Source of the DNA: Lasioglossum baleicum
Lineage: Eukaryota > Arthropoda > Insecta > Hymenoptera > Halictidae
Reading direction: 5' to 3'
Assembly: GCF_051020765.1 (NCBI RefSeq)
Contig: NW_027469104.1
Span: 744,001 to 808,000, forward strand
DNA: 64,000 nucleotides
Part shown: piece after piece, positions 11,964-24,900 of the stretch
Layout: the number at the start of each line of letters is the position of its first letter
Numbering within the stretch: position 1 is the first letter of the stretch
The notes under the pieces: generated by a model
Database searches by the model: none
Seen by the model: the letters and a program-made list of their open reading frames with translations, nothing else
Told to the model about the DNA's origin: nothing
Program-made: the position numbers and the translations under genes

Positions 11964-14742
11964 GCGTAATGCGTTATGCATTATGCGTTATGCGTTATGC
12001 GTAATGCGTTATGAGTAATGTGTCATGCGTTATGCGTTATGGACTATGCTTTATGCGTTATGCGTTGTGGGTTATCCGTTATGCGTCATGCGTTATCCGT
12101 TATGCGTTATGCGTTATGCGTTATCCGTTATGCGTTATCCGTTATCCGTTATGCGTTACGCGTTCTGCGTTATGCGTTATGCGTTATGCGTTATGCGTTA
12201 AGCGTTATACGTTATGCGATATGCGTTATTCGTTATGCGTTATGCGTTATGCGTTATGCGTTATGCGTTATGCGTTATGCGTTATGCGTTATGCGTTATG
12301 CGTTATGCGTTATGCGTTATGCGTTATGCGTTATGCGTTATGCGTTATGCGTTATGCGTTATGCGTTATGCGTTATGCGTTATGCGTTATGCGTTATGCG
12401 TTATGTGTTATGCGTTATGCGTTATGCGTTATGCGTTATGCGTTATGCGTTATGCGTTATGCGTTATGCGTTATGTGTTATGCGTTGTGCATTACGGGTT
12501 ATGCGATATGCGTTATGCGTTATGCGTTACGCGTTATTCGTTATGCGTTATGCGTTATGCGTTGTGGGTTATCCGTTATGCGTCATGCGTTATCCGTTAT
12601 GCGTTATGCGTTATGCGTTATGCGTTATCCGTTATGCGTTATCCGTTATGCGTTACGCGTTATGCGTTATGCGTTATGCGTTATGCGTTATGCGTTAAGC
12701 GTTATACGTTATGCGATATGCGTTATTCGTTATGCGTTATGCGTTATGCGTTATGCGTTATGCGTTATGCGTTATGCGTTATGCGTTATGCGTTATGCGT
12801 TATGCGTTATGCGTTATGCGTTATGCGTTATGCGTTATGCGTTATGCGTTATGCGTTATGCGTTATGCGTTATGCGTTATGCGTTATGCGTTATGCGTTA
12901 TGCGTTATGCGTTATGCGTTATTCGTTATGCGTTATGCGTTATGTGTTATGCGTTATGCGTTATGCGTTATGCGTTATGCGTTATGCGTTATGCGTTATG
13001 CGTTATGCGTTATGCGTTATGCGTTATGCGTTATGCGTTATGCGTTATGCGTTATGCGTTATGCGTTATGCGTTATGCGTTATGCGTTATGTGTTATGCG
13101 TTATGCGTTATGCGTTATGCGTTATGCGTTATGCGTTATGCGTTATGCGTTATGCGTTATGCGTTATGTGTTATGCGTTATGCGTTATGCGTTATGCGTT
13201 ATGCGTTATGCGTTATGCGTTATGCGTTATGTGTTATGCGTTGTGCATTACGGGTTATGCGATATGCGTTATGCGTTATGCGTTACGCGTTCTGCGTTAT
13301 GCGTTATGCGATATGCGTTATTCGTTATGCGTTATGCGTTATGCGTCATGCGTTATGCGTTATGCGTTATGCGTTATGCGTTATGCGTTATGCGTTATGC
13401 GTTATGCGTTATGCGTTATGCGTTATGCGTTATGCGTTATGCGTTATGCGTTATGCGTTATGCGTTATGCGTTATGCGTTATGCGTTATGCGTTATGCGT
13501 TATGCGTTATGCGTTATGCGTTATGCGTTATGCGTTATGCGTTATGCGTTATGCGTTATGCGTTATGCGTTATGCGTTATGCGTTATGCGTTATGCGTTA
13601 TGCGTTATGCGTTATGCGTTATGCGTTATGCGTTATGCGTTATGCGTTATGCGTTATGCGTTATGCGTTATGCGTCATGCGTTATGCGTTATGCGTTATG
13701 CGTTATGCGTTATGCGTTATGCGTTATGCGTTATGCGTTATGCGTTATGCGTTATGCGTTATGCGTTATTCGTTATGCGTTATGCGTTATGCGTTATGCG
13801 TTATGCGTTATGCGTTATGCGTTACGCGTTCTGCGTTATGCGTTATGCGTTATGCGTTAAGCGTTATACGTTATGCGATATGCGTTATTCGTTATGCGTT
13901 ATGCGTTATGCGTTGTGGGTTATCCGTTATGCGTCATGCGTTATCCGTTATGCGTTATGCGTTATGCGTTATGCGTTATCCGTTATGCGTTATCCGTTAT
14001 GCGTTACGCGTTATGCGTTATGCGTTATGCGTTATGCGTTATGCGTTAAGCGTTATACGTTATGCGATATGCGTTATTCGTTATGCGTTATGCGTTATGC
14101 GTTATGCGTTATGCGTTATGCGTTATGCGTTATGCGTTATGCGTTATGCGTTATGCGTTATGCGTTATGCGTTATGCGTTATGCGTTATGCGTTATGCGT
14201 TATGCGTTATGCGTTATGCGTTATGCGTTATGCGTTATGCGTTATGCGTTATGCGTTATGCGTTATGCGTTATTCGTTATGCGTTATGCGTTATGTGTTA
14301 TGCGTTATGCGTTATGCGTTATGCGTTATGCGTTATGCGTTATGCGTTATGCGTTATGCGTTATGCGTTATGCGTTATGCGTTATGCGTTATGCGTTATG
14401 CGTTATGCGTTATGCGTTATGCGTTATGCGTTATGCGTTATGCGTTATGCGTTATGCGTTATGCGTTATGCGTTATGCGTTATGCGTTATGCGTTATGCG
14501 TTATGCGTTATGTGTTATGCGTTATGCGTTATGCGTTATGCGTTATGCGTTATGCGTTATGCGTTATGCGTTATGCGTTATGTGTTATGCGTTATGCGTT
14601 ATGCGTTATGCGTTATGCGTTATGCGTTATGCGTTATGCGTTATGCGTTATGCGTTATGCGTTATGCGTTATGCGTTATGCGTTATGCGTTATGCGTTAT
14701 GCGTTATGCGTTATGCGTTATGCGTTATGCGTTATGCGTTAT
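11964..14742 (+). repeat. Family Q segment, copy 2, with internal 756-bp duplication (397 units)
   Basis: The GCATTAC cassette of family Q occurs twice, at 12489 and 13245, exactly 108 units apart. This shows an internal tandem duplication that copy 1 lacks. The header region has an extra CCGTTAT near 12138. The distal K and TCGTTAT pattern matches copy 1 at an offset close to 7,483 bp. Confidence 0.84.
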
Positions 14743-15988
14743 GCGTAATGCGTTATGCATTATGCGTTATGCGTTATGCGTAATGCGTTATGAGTAATGT
14801 GTCATGCGTTATGCGTTATGGACTATGCTTTATGCGTTATGCGTTGTGGGTTATCCGTTATGCGTCATGCGTTATCCGTTATGCGTTATGCGTTATGCGT
14901 TATGCGTTATGCGTTATCCGTTATGCGTTATCCGTTATGCGTTACACGTTCTGCGTTATGCGTTATGCGTTATGCGTTAAGCGTTATACGTTATGCGATA
15001 TGCGTTATTCGTTATGCGTTATGCGTTATGCGTTATGCGTTATGCGTTATGCGTTATGCGTTATGCGTTATGCGTTATGCGTTATGCGTTATGCGTTATG
15101 CGTTATGCGTTATGCGTTATCCGTTATGCGTTACGCGTTCTGCGTTATGCGTTATGCGTTATGCGTTATGCGTTTAGCGTTATACGTTATGCGATATGCG
15201 TTATTCGTTATGCGTTATGCGTTATGCGTTATGCGTTATGCGTTATGCGTTATGCGTTATGCGTTATGCGTTATGCGTTATGCGTCATGCGTCATGCGTC
15301 ATGCGTTATGCGTTATGCGTTATGCGTTATGCGTTATGCGTTATGCGTTATGCGTTATGCGTTATGCGTTATGCGTTATGCGTTATGCGTTATGCGTTAT
15401 GCGTTATGCGTTATTCGTTATGCGTTATGCGTTATGCGTTATGCGTTATGCGTTATGCGTTATGCGTTATGCGTTATGCGTTATGCGTTATGCGTTATGC
15501 GTTATGCGTTATGCGTTATGCGTTATGCGTTATGCGTTATGCGTTATGCGTTATGCGTTATGCGTTATGCGTTATGCTTTATGCGTTATGCGTTATGCGT
15601 TATGCGTTATGCGTTATGCGTTATCCGTTATGCGTTATGCGTTATGCGTTATGCGTTATGCGTTATGCGTTATGCGTTACGCGTTCTGCGTTATGCGTTA
15701 TGCGTTATGCGTTATGCGTTATGCGTTAAGCGTTATACGTTATGCGATATGCGTTATTCGTTATGCGTTATGCGTTATGCGTTATGAGTTATACGTTATG
15801 CGATATGCGTTATTCGTTATCCGTTATGCGTTATGCGTTATGCGTTATGCGTTATGCGTTATGCGTTATGCGTTATGCGTTATGCGTTATGCGTTATGCG
15901 TTATGCGTTATGTGTTATGCGTTGTGCTTTACGGGTTATGCGATATGCGTTATGCGTTATGACTTTTTCATTGAGCGTTATGCGTTAT
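14743..15988 (+). repeat. Family A segment, copy 2 (178 units)
   Basis: This segment shows the TTACACG, GCGTTTA, triple GCGTCAT, GAGTTAT (15786) and box island (15961) series of family A. It starts 7,490 bp after copy 1 and is five units shorter. The deletions fall inside pure consensus runs. Confidence 0.88.
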
Positions 15989-16975
15989 GCGTAATGCGTT
16001 ATGCATTATGCGTTATGCGTTATGCGTAATGCGTTATGAGTAATGTGTCATGCGTTATGCGTTATCCGTTATGCGTTATGCGTTATGCGTTATGCGTTAT
16101 CCGTTATGCGTTATCCGTTATGCGTTACGCGTTATGCGTTATGCGTTATGCGTTATGCGTTATGCGTTAAGCGTTATACGTTATGCGATATGCGTTATTC
16201 GTTATGCGTTATGCGTTATGCGTTATGCGTTATACGTTATGCGATATGCGTTATTCGTTATGCGTTATGCGTTATGCGTTATGCGTTATGCGTTATGCGT
16301 TATGCGTTATGCGTTATGCGTTATGCGTTATGCGTTATGCGTTATGCGTTATGCGTTATGTGTTATGCGTTATGCGTTATGCGTTATGCGTTATGCGTTA
16401 TGCGTTATGCGTTATGCGTTATGCGTTATGCGTTATGCGTTATGCGTTATGCGTTATGCGTTATGCGTTATGCGTTATGCGTTATGCGTTATTCGTTATG
16501 CGTTATGCGTTATGCGTTATGCGTTATGCGTTATGCGTTATGCGTTACGCGTTCTGCGTTATGCGTTATGCGTTATGCGTTAAGCGTTATACGTTATGCG
16601 ATATGCGTTATTCGTTATGCGTTATGCGTTATGCGTTGTGGGTTATCCGTTATGCGTCATGCGTTATCCGTTATGCGTTATGCGTTATGCGTTATGCGTT
16701 ATCCGTTATGCGTTATCCGTTATGCGTTACGCGTTATGCGTTATGCGTTATGCGTTATGCGTTAAGCGTTATACGTTATGCGATATGCGTTATTCGTTAT
16801 GCGTTATGCGTTATGCGTTATGCGTTATGCGTTATGCGTTATGCGTTATGCGTTATGCGTTATGCGTTATGCGTTATGCGTTATGCGTTATGCGTTATGC
16901 GTTATGCGTTATGCGTTATGCGTTATGCGTTATGCGTTATGCGTTATGCGTTATGCGTTATGCGTTATGCGTTAT
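15989..16975 (+). repeat. Family B segment, copy 2 (141 units)
   Basis: This segment has the hybrid header (GAGTAAT at 16038, then straight to CCGTTAT) and two closely spaced K-like cassettes. It follows a family A segment and is two units shorter than copy 1. Confidence 0.86.
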
Positions 16976-18942
16976 GCGTAATGCGTTATGCATTATGCGT
17001 TATGCGTTATGCGTAATGCGTTATGAGTAATGTGTCATGCGTTATGCGTTATGGACAATGCTTTATGCGTTATGCGTTGTGGGTTATCCGTTATGCGTCA
17101 TGCGTTATCCGTTATGCGTTATGCGTTATGCGTTATGCGTTATCCGTTATGCGTTATCCGTTATGCGTTACGCGTTCTGCGTTATGCGTTATGCGTTATG
17201 CGTTAAGCGTTATACGTTATGCGATATGCGTTATTCGTTATGCGTTATGCGTTATGCGTTATGCGTTATGCGTTATGCGTTATGCGTTATGCGTTATGCG
17301 TTATGCGTTATGCGTTATGCGTTATGCGTTATGCGTTATGCGTTATGCGTTATGCGTTATGCGTTATGCGTTATGCGTCATGCGTCATGCGTTATGCGTT
17401 ATGCGTTATGCGTTATGCGTTATGCGTTATGCGTTATGCGTTATGCGTTATGCGTTATGCGTTATTCGTTATGCGTTATGCGTTATGCGTTATGCGTTAT
17501 GCGTTATGCGTCATGCGTTATGCGTTATGCGTTATGCGTTATGCGTTATGCGTTATGCGTTATGCGTTATGCGTTATGCGTTATGCGTTATGCGTTATGC
17601 GTTATGCGTTATGCGTTATGCGTTATGCGTTATGCGTTATGCGTTATGCGTTATGCGTTATGCGTTATGCGTTATGCGTTATGCGTTATGCGTTATGCGT
17701 TATGCGTTATGCGTTATGCGTTATGCGTTATGCGTTATGCGTCATGCGTTATGCGTTATGCGTTATGCGTTATGCGTTATGCGTTATGCGTTATGCGTTA
17801 TGCGTTATGCGTTATGCGTTATGCGTTATGCGTTATGCGTTATGCGTTATGCGTTATTCGTTATGCGTTATGCGTTATGCGTTATGCGTTATGCGTTATG
17901 CGTTATGCGTTACGCGTTCTGCGTTATGCGTTATGCGTTAAGCGTTATACGTTATGCGATATGCGTTATTCGTTATGCGTTATGCGTTATGCGTTGTGGG
18001 TTATCCGTTATGCGTCATGCGTTATCCGTTATGCGTTATGCGTTATGCGTTATGCGTTATCCGTTATGCGTTATCCGTTATGCGTTACGCGTTATGCGTT
18101 ATGCGTTATGCGTTATGCGTTATGCGTTAAGCGTTATACGTTATGCGATATGCGTTATTCGTTATGCGTTATGCGTTATGCGTTATGCGTTATACGTTAT
18201 GCGATATGCGTTATTCGTTATGCGTTATGCGTTATGCGTTATGCGTTATGCGTTATGCGTTATGCGTTATGCGTTATGCGTTATGCGTTATGCGTTATGC
18301 GTTATGCGTTATGCGTTATGTGTTATGCGTTATGCGTTATGCGTTATGCGTTATGCGTTATGCGTTATGCGTTATGCGTTATGCGTTATGCGTTATGCGT
18401 TATGCGTTATGCGTTATGCGTTATGCGTTATGCGTTATGCGTTATGCGTTATTCGTTATGCGTTATGCGTTATGCGTTATGCGTTATGCGTTATGCGTTA
18501 TGCGTTATGCGTTATGCGTTACGCGTTCTGCGTTATGCGTTATGCGTTATGCGTTAAGCGTTATACGTTATGCGATATGCGTTATTCGTTATGCGTTATG
18601 CGTTATGCGTTGTGGGTTATCCGTTATGCGTCATGCGTTATCCGTTATGCGTTATGCGTTATGCGTTATGCGTTATCCGTTATGCGTTATCCGTTATGCG
18701 TTACGCGTTATGCGTTATGCGTTATGCGTTATGCGTTAAGCGTTATACGTTATGCGATATGCGTTATTCGTTATGCGTTATGCGTTATGCGTTATGCGTT
18801 ATGCGTTATGCGTTATGCGTTATGCGTTATGCGTTATGCGTTATGCGTTATGCGTTATGCGTTATGCGTTATGCGTTATGCGTTATGCGTTATGCGTTAT
18901 GCGTTATGCGTTATGCGTTATGCGTTATGCGTTATGCGTTAT
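16976..18942 (+). repeat. Family C segment, copy 2, GGACAAT allele (281 units)
   Basis: GGACAAT lies at 17053, 7,441 bp after the one at 9612. The first third repeats copy 1. The distal part contains a stretch near 18.1-18.4 kb with two close K cassettes that resembles family B, so this segment looks like a C segment fused by exchange to part of a B segment. Confidence 0.82.
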
Positions 18943-20531
18943 GCGTAATGCGTTATGCATTATGCGTTATGCGTTATGCGTAATGCGTTATGAGTAATGT
19001 GTCATGCGTTATGCGTTATGGACAATGCTTTATGCGTTATGCGTTGTGGGTTATCCGTTATGCGTCATGCGTTATCCGTTATGCGTTATGCGTTATGCGT
19101 TATGCGTTATCCGTTATGCGTTATCCGTTATGCGTTACGCGTTCTGCGTTATGCGTTATGCGTTATGCGTTAAGCGTTATACGTTATGCGATATGCGTTA
19201 TTCGTTATGCGTTATGCGTTATGCGTTATGCGTTATGCGTTATGCGTTATGCGTTATGCGTTATGCGTTATGCGTTATGCGTTATGCGTTATGCGTTATG
19301 CGTTATGCGTTATGCGTTATGCGTTATGCGTTATGCGTCATGCGTCATGCGTTATGCGTTATGCGTTATGCGTTATGCGTTATGCGTTATGCGTTATGCG
19401 TTATGCGTTATGCGTTATGCGTTATTCGTTATGCGTTATGCGTTATGCGTTATGCGTTATGCGTTATGCGTCATGCGTTATGCGTTATGCGTTATGCGTT
19501 ATGCGTTATGCGTTATGCGTTATGCGTTATGCGTTATGCGTTATGCGTTATGCGTTATGCGTTATGCGTTATGCGTTATGCGTTATGCGTTATGCGTTAT
19601 GCGTTATGCGTTATGCGTTATGCGTTATGCGTTATGCGTTATGCGTTATGCGTTATGCGTTATGCGTTATGCGTTATGCGTTATGCGTTATGCGTTATGC
19701 GTTATGCGTTATGCGTTATGCGTTATGCGTTATGCGTTATGCGTTATGCGTTATGCGTTATGCGTTATGCGTTATGCGTTATGCGTTATGCGTTATGCGT
19801 TATGCGTTATGCGTTATGCGTTATGCGTTATGCGTTATGCGTTATGCGTTATTCGTTATGCGTTATGCGTTATGCGTTATGCGTTATGCGTTATGCGTTA
19901 TGCGTTACGCGTTCTGCGTTATGCGTTATGCGTTATGCGTTAAGCGTTATACGTTATGCGATATGCGTTATTCGTTATGCGTTATGCGTTATGCGTTGTG
20001 GGTTATCCGTTATGCGTCATGCGTTATCCGTTATGCGTTATGCGTTATGCGTTATGCGTTATCCGTTATGCGTTATCCGTTATGCGTTACGCGTTATGCG
20101 TTATGCGTTATGCGTTATGCGTTATGCGTTAAGCGTTATACGTTATGCGATATGCGTTATTCGTTATGCGTTATGCGTTATGCGTTATGCGTTATGCGTT
20201 ATGCGTTATGCGTTATGCGTTATGCGTTATGCGTTATGCGTTATGCGTTATGCGTTATGCGTTATGCGTTATGCGTTATGCGTTATGCGTTATGCGTTAT
20301 GCGTTATGCGTTATGCGTTATGCGTTATGCGTTATGCGTTATGCGTTATGCGTTATGCGTTATGCGTTATGCGTTATGCGTTATGCGTTATGCGTTATGC
20401 GTTATGCGTTATGCGTTATGCGTTATGCGTTATGCGTTATGCGTTATGCGTTATGCGTTATGCGTTATGCGTTATGCGTTATGCGTTATGCGTTATGCGT
20501 TATGCGTTATGCGTTATGCGTTATGCGTTAT
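18943..20531 (+). repeat. Family C segment, copy 2', GGACAAT allele (227 units)
   Basis: This is an additional C copy directly after copy 2, with GGACAAT at 19020, 1,967 bp after the one at 17053. The proximal GCGTCAT pattern is retained. It ends in nearly 400 bp of pure consensus from about 20167 to the following header. Confidence 0.82.
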
Positions 20532-21952
20532 GCGTTATGCGTTATGCATTATGCGTTATGCGTTATGCGTAATGCGTTATGAGTAATGTGTCATGCGTTA
20601 TGCGTTATGGACTATGCTTTATGCGTTATGCGTTGTGGGTTATCCGTTATGCGTCATGCGTTATCCGTTATGCGTTATGCGTTATGCGTTATCCGTTATG
20701 CGTTATCCGTTATGCGTTACGCGTTCTGCGTTATGCGTTATGCGTTATGCGTTATGCGTTAAGCGTTATACGTTATGCGATATGCGTTATTCGTTATGCG
20801 TTATGCGTTATGCGTTATGCGTTATGCGTTATGCGTTATGCGTTATGCGTTATGCGTTATGCGTTATCCGTTATGCGTTATGCGTTGTGGGTTATCCGTT
20901 ATGCGTTATCCGTTATGCGTTACGCGTTATGCGTTATGCGTTATGCGTTATGCGTTATGCGTTAAGCGTTATACGTTATGCGATATGCGTTATTCGTTAT
21001 GCGTTATGCGTTATGCGTTATGCGTTATGCGTTATGCGTTATGCGTTATGCGTTATGCGTTATGCGTTATGCGTTATGCGTTATGCGTTATGCGTTATGC
21101 GTTATGCGTTATGCGTTATGCGTTATGCGTTATGCGTTATGCGTTATGCGTTATGCGTTATGCGTTATGCGTTATGCGTTATGCGTTATGCGTTATGCGT
21201 TATGCGTTATGCGTTATGCGTTATGCGTTATGCGTTATGCGTTATGCGTTATGCGTTATGCGTTATGCGTTATGCGTTATGCGTTATGCGTTATGCGTTA
21301 TGCGTTATGCGTTATGCGTTGTGGGTTATCCGTTATGCGTCATGCGTTATCCGTTATGCGTTATGCGTTATGCGTTATGCGTTATGCGTTATGCGTTATC
21401 CGTTATGCGTTATCCGTTATGCGTTACACGTTCTGCGTTATGCGTTATGCGTTATGCGTTAAGCGTCATACGTTATGCGATATGCGTTATGCGTTATGCG
21501 TTATGCGTTATGCGTTATGCGTTATGCGTTATGCGTTATGCGTTATGCGTTATGCGTTATGCGTTATGCGTTATGCGTTATGCGTCATGCGTCATGCGTT
21601 ATGCGTTATGCGTTATGCGTTATGCGTTATGCGTTATGCGTTATGCGTTATGCGTTATGCGTTATGCGTTATGCGTTATGCGTTATGCGTTATGCGTTAT
21701 GCGTTATGCGTTATGCGTTATGCGTTATGCGTTATGCGTTATGCGTTATGCGTTATGCGTTATGCGTTATGCGTTATGCGTTATGCGTTATGCGTTATGC
21801 GTTATGCGTTATGCGTTATGCGTTATGCGTTATGCGTTATGCGTTATGCGTTATGCGTTATGCGTTATGCGTTATGCGTTATGCGTTATGCGTTATGCGT
21901 TATGCGTTATGCGTTATGCGTTATGCGTTATGCGTTATGCGTTATGCGTTAT
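20532..21952 (+). repeat. 1,421-bp repeat, copy 1 (203 units)
   Basis: The header has lost its first GCGTAAT; the unit at 20532 is consensus. Key later variants are two close header-like modules with CCGTTAT, TTACACG and a K cassette with the GCGTCAT allele near 21460. The next segment repeats these at an offset of 1,421 bp (203 units). Confidence 0.85.
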
Positions 21953-24900
21953 GCGTTATGCATTATGCGTTATGCGTTATGCGTTATGCGTAATGCGTTA
22001 TGAGTAATGTGTCATGCGTTATGCGTTATGGACTATGCTTTATGCGTTATGCGTTGTGGGTTATCCGTTATGCGTCATGCGTTATCCGTTATGCGTTATG
22101 CGTTATGCGTTATCCGTTATGCGTTATCCGTTATGCGTTACGCGTTCTGCGTTATGCGTTATGCGTTATGCGTTATGCGTTAAGCGTTATACGTTATGCG
22201 ATATGCGTTATTCGTTATGCGTTATGCGTTATGCGTTATGCGTTATGCGTTATGCGTTATGCGTTATGCGTTATGCGTTATGCGTTATCCGTTATGCGTT
22301 ATGCGTTGTGGGTTATCCGTTATGCGTTATCCGTTATGCGTTACGCGTTATGCGTTATGCGTTATGCGTTATGCGTTATGCGTTAAGCGTTATACGTTAT
22401 GCGATATGCGTTATTCGTTATGCGTTATGCGTTATGCGTTATGCGTTATGCGTTATGCGTTATGCGTTATGCGTTATGCGTTATGCGTTATGCGTTATGC
22501 GTTATGCGTTATGCGTTATGCGTTATGCGTTATGCGTTATGCGTTATGCGTTATGCGTTATGCGTTATGCGTTATGCGTTATGCGTTATGCGTTATGCGT
22601 TATGCGTTATGCGTTATGCGTTATGCGTTATGCGTTATGCGTTATGCGTTATGCGTTATGCGTTATGCGTTATGCGTTATGCGTTATGCGTTATGCGTTA
22701 TGCGTTATGCGTTATGCGTTATGCGTTATGCGTTATGCGTTATGCGTTATGCGTTATGCGTTGTGGGTTATCCGTTATGCGTCATGCGTTATCCGTTATG
22801 CGTTATGCGTTATGCGTTATGCGTTATGCGTTATGCGTTATCCGTTATGCGTTATCCGTTATGCGTTACACGTTCTGCGTTATGCGTTATGCGTTATGCG
22901 TTAAGCGTCATACGTTATGCGATATGCGTTATGCGTTATGCGTTATGCGTTATGCGTTATGCGTTATGCGTTATGCGTTATGCGTTATGCGTTATGCGTT
23001 ATGCGTTATGCGTTATGCGTTATGCGTCATGCGTCATGCGTTATGCGTTATGCGTTATGCGTTATGCGTTATGCGTTATGCGTCATGCGTTATGCGTTAT
23101 GCGTTATGCGTTATGCGTTATGCGTTATGCGTTATGCGTTATGCGTTATGCGTTATGCGTTATGCGTTATGCGTTATGCGTTATGCGTTATGCGTTATGC
23201 GTTATGCGTTATGCGTTATGCGTTATGCGTTATGCGTTATGCGTTATGCGTTATGCGTTATGCGTTATGCGTTATGCGTTATGCGTTATGCGTTATGCGT
23301 TATGCGTTATGCGTTATGCGTCATGCGTTATGCGTTATGCGTTATGCGTTATGCGTTATGCGTTATGCGTTATGCGTTATGCGTTATGCGTTATGCGTTA
23401 TGCGTTATGCGTTATGCGTTATGCGTTATGCGTTATGCGTTATTCGTTATGCGTTATGCGTTATGCGTTATGCGTTATGCGTTATGCGTTATGCGTTACG
23501 CGTTCTGCGTTATGCGTTATGCGTTATGCGTTAAGCGTTATACGTTATGCGATATGCGTTATTCGTTATGCGTTATGCGTTATGCGTTGTGGGTTATCCG
23601 TTATGCGTCATGCGTTATCCGTTATGCGTTATGCGTTATGCGTTATGCGTTATCCGTTATGCGTTATCCGTTATGCGTTACGCGTTATGCGTTATGCGTT
23701 ATGCGTTATGCGTTATGCGTTATGCGTTAAGCGTTATACGTTATGCGATATGCGTTATTCGTTATGCGTTATGCGTTATGCGTTATGCGTTATGCGTTAT
23801 GCGTTATGCGTTATGCGTTATGCGTTATGCGTTATGCGTTATGCGTTATGCGTTATGCGTTATGCGTTATGCGTTATGCGTTATGCGTTATGCGTTATGC
23901 GTTATGCGTTATGCGTTATGCGTTATGCGTTATGCGTTATGCGTTATGCGTTATGCGTTATGCGTTATGCGTTATGCGTTATGCGTTATGCGTTATGCGT
24001 TATGCGTTATGCGTTATGCGTTATGCGTTATGCGTTATGCGTTATGCGTTATGCGTTATGCGTTATGCGTTATGCGTTATGCGTTATGCGTTATGCGTTA
24101 TGCGTTATCCGTTATGCGTTACGCGTTCTGCGTTATGCGTTATGCGTTATGCGTTAAGCGTTATACGTTATGCGATATGCGTTATTCGTTATGCGTTATG
24201 CGTTATGCGTTATGCGTTATGCGTTATGCGTTATGCGTTATGCGTTATGCGTTATCCGTTATGCGTTATGCGTTGTGGGTTATCCGTTATGCGTTATCCG
24301 TTATGCGTTACGCGTTATGCGTTATGCGTTATGCGTTATGCGTTATGCGTTAAGCGTTATACGTTATGCGATATGCGTTATTCGTTATGCGTTATGCGTT
24401 ATGCGTTATGCGTTATGCGTTATGCGTTATGCGTTATGCGTTATGCGTTATGCGTTATGCGTTATGCGTTATGCGTTATGCGTTATGCGTTATGCGTTAT
24501 GCGTTATGCGTTATGCGTTATGCGTTATGCGTTATGCGTTATGCGTTATGCGTTATGCGTTATGCGTTATGCGTTATGCGTTATGCGTTATGCGTTATGC
24601 GTTATGCGTTATGCGTTATGCGTTATGCGTTATGCGTTATGCGTTATGCGTTATGCGTTATGCGTTATGCGTTATGCGTTATGCGTTGTGGGTTATCCGT
24701 TATGCGTCATGCGTTATCCGTTATGCGTTATGCGTTATGCGTTATGCGTTATGCGTTATGCGTTATCCGTTATGCGTTATCCGTTATGCGTTACACGTTC
24801 TGCGTTATGCGTTATGCGTTATGCGTTAAGCGTCATACGTTATGCGATATGCGTTATTCGTTATGCGTTATGCGTTATGCGTTATGCGTTATGCGTTATG

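Larger units (their letters stand above)
11271..20531 (+). repeat. Super-repeat P-Q-A-B-C-C', copy 2 (9,261 bp)
   Basis: This copy has the same family order as 4047-11270. It differs by the 756-bp duplication within Q, a longer C, and an additional C segment. All differences measured are whole 7-bp units. Confidence 0.8.
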
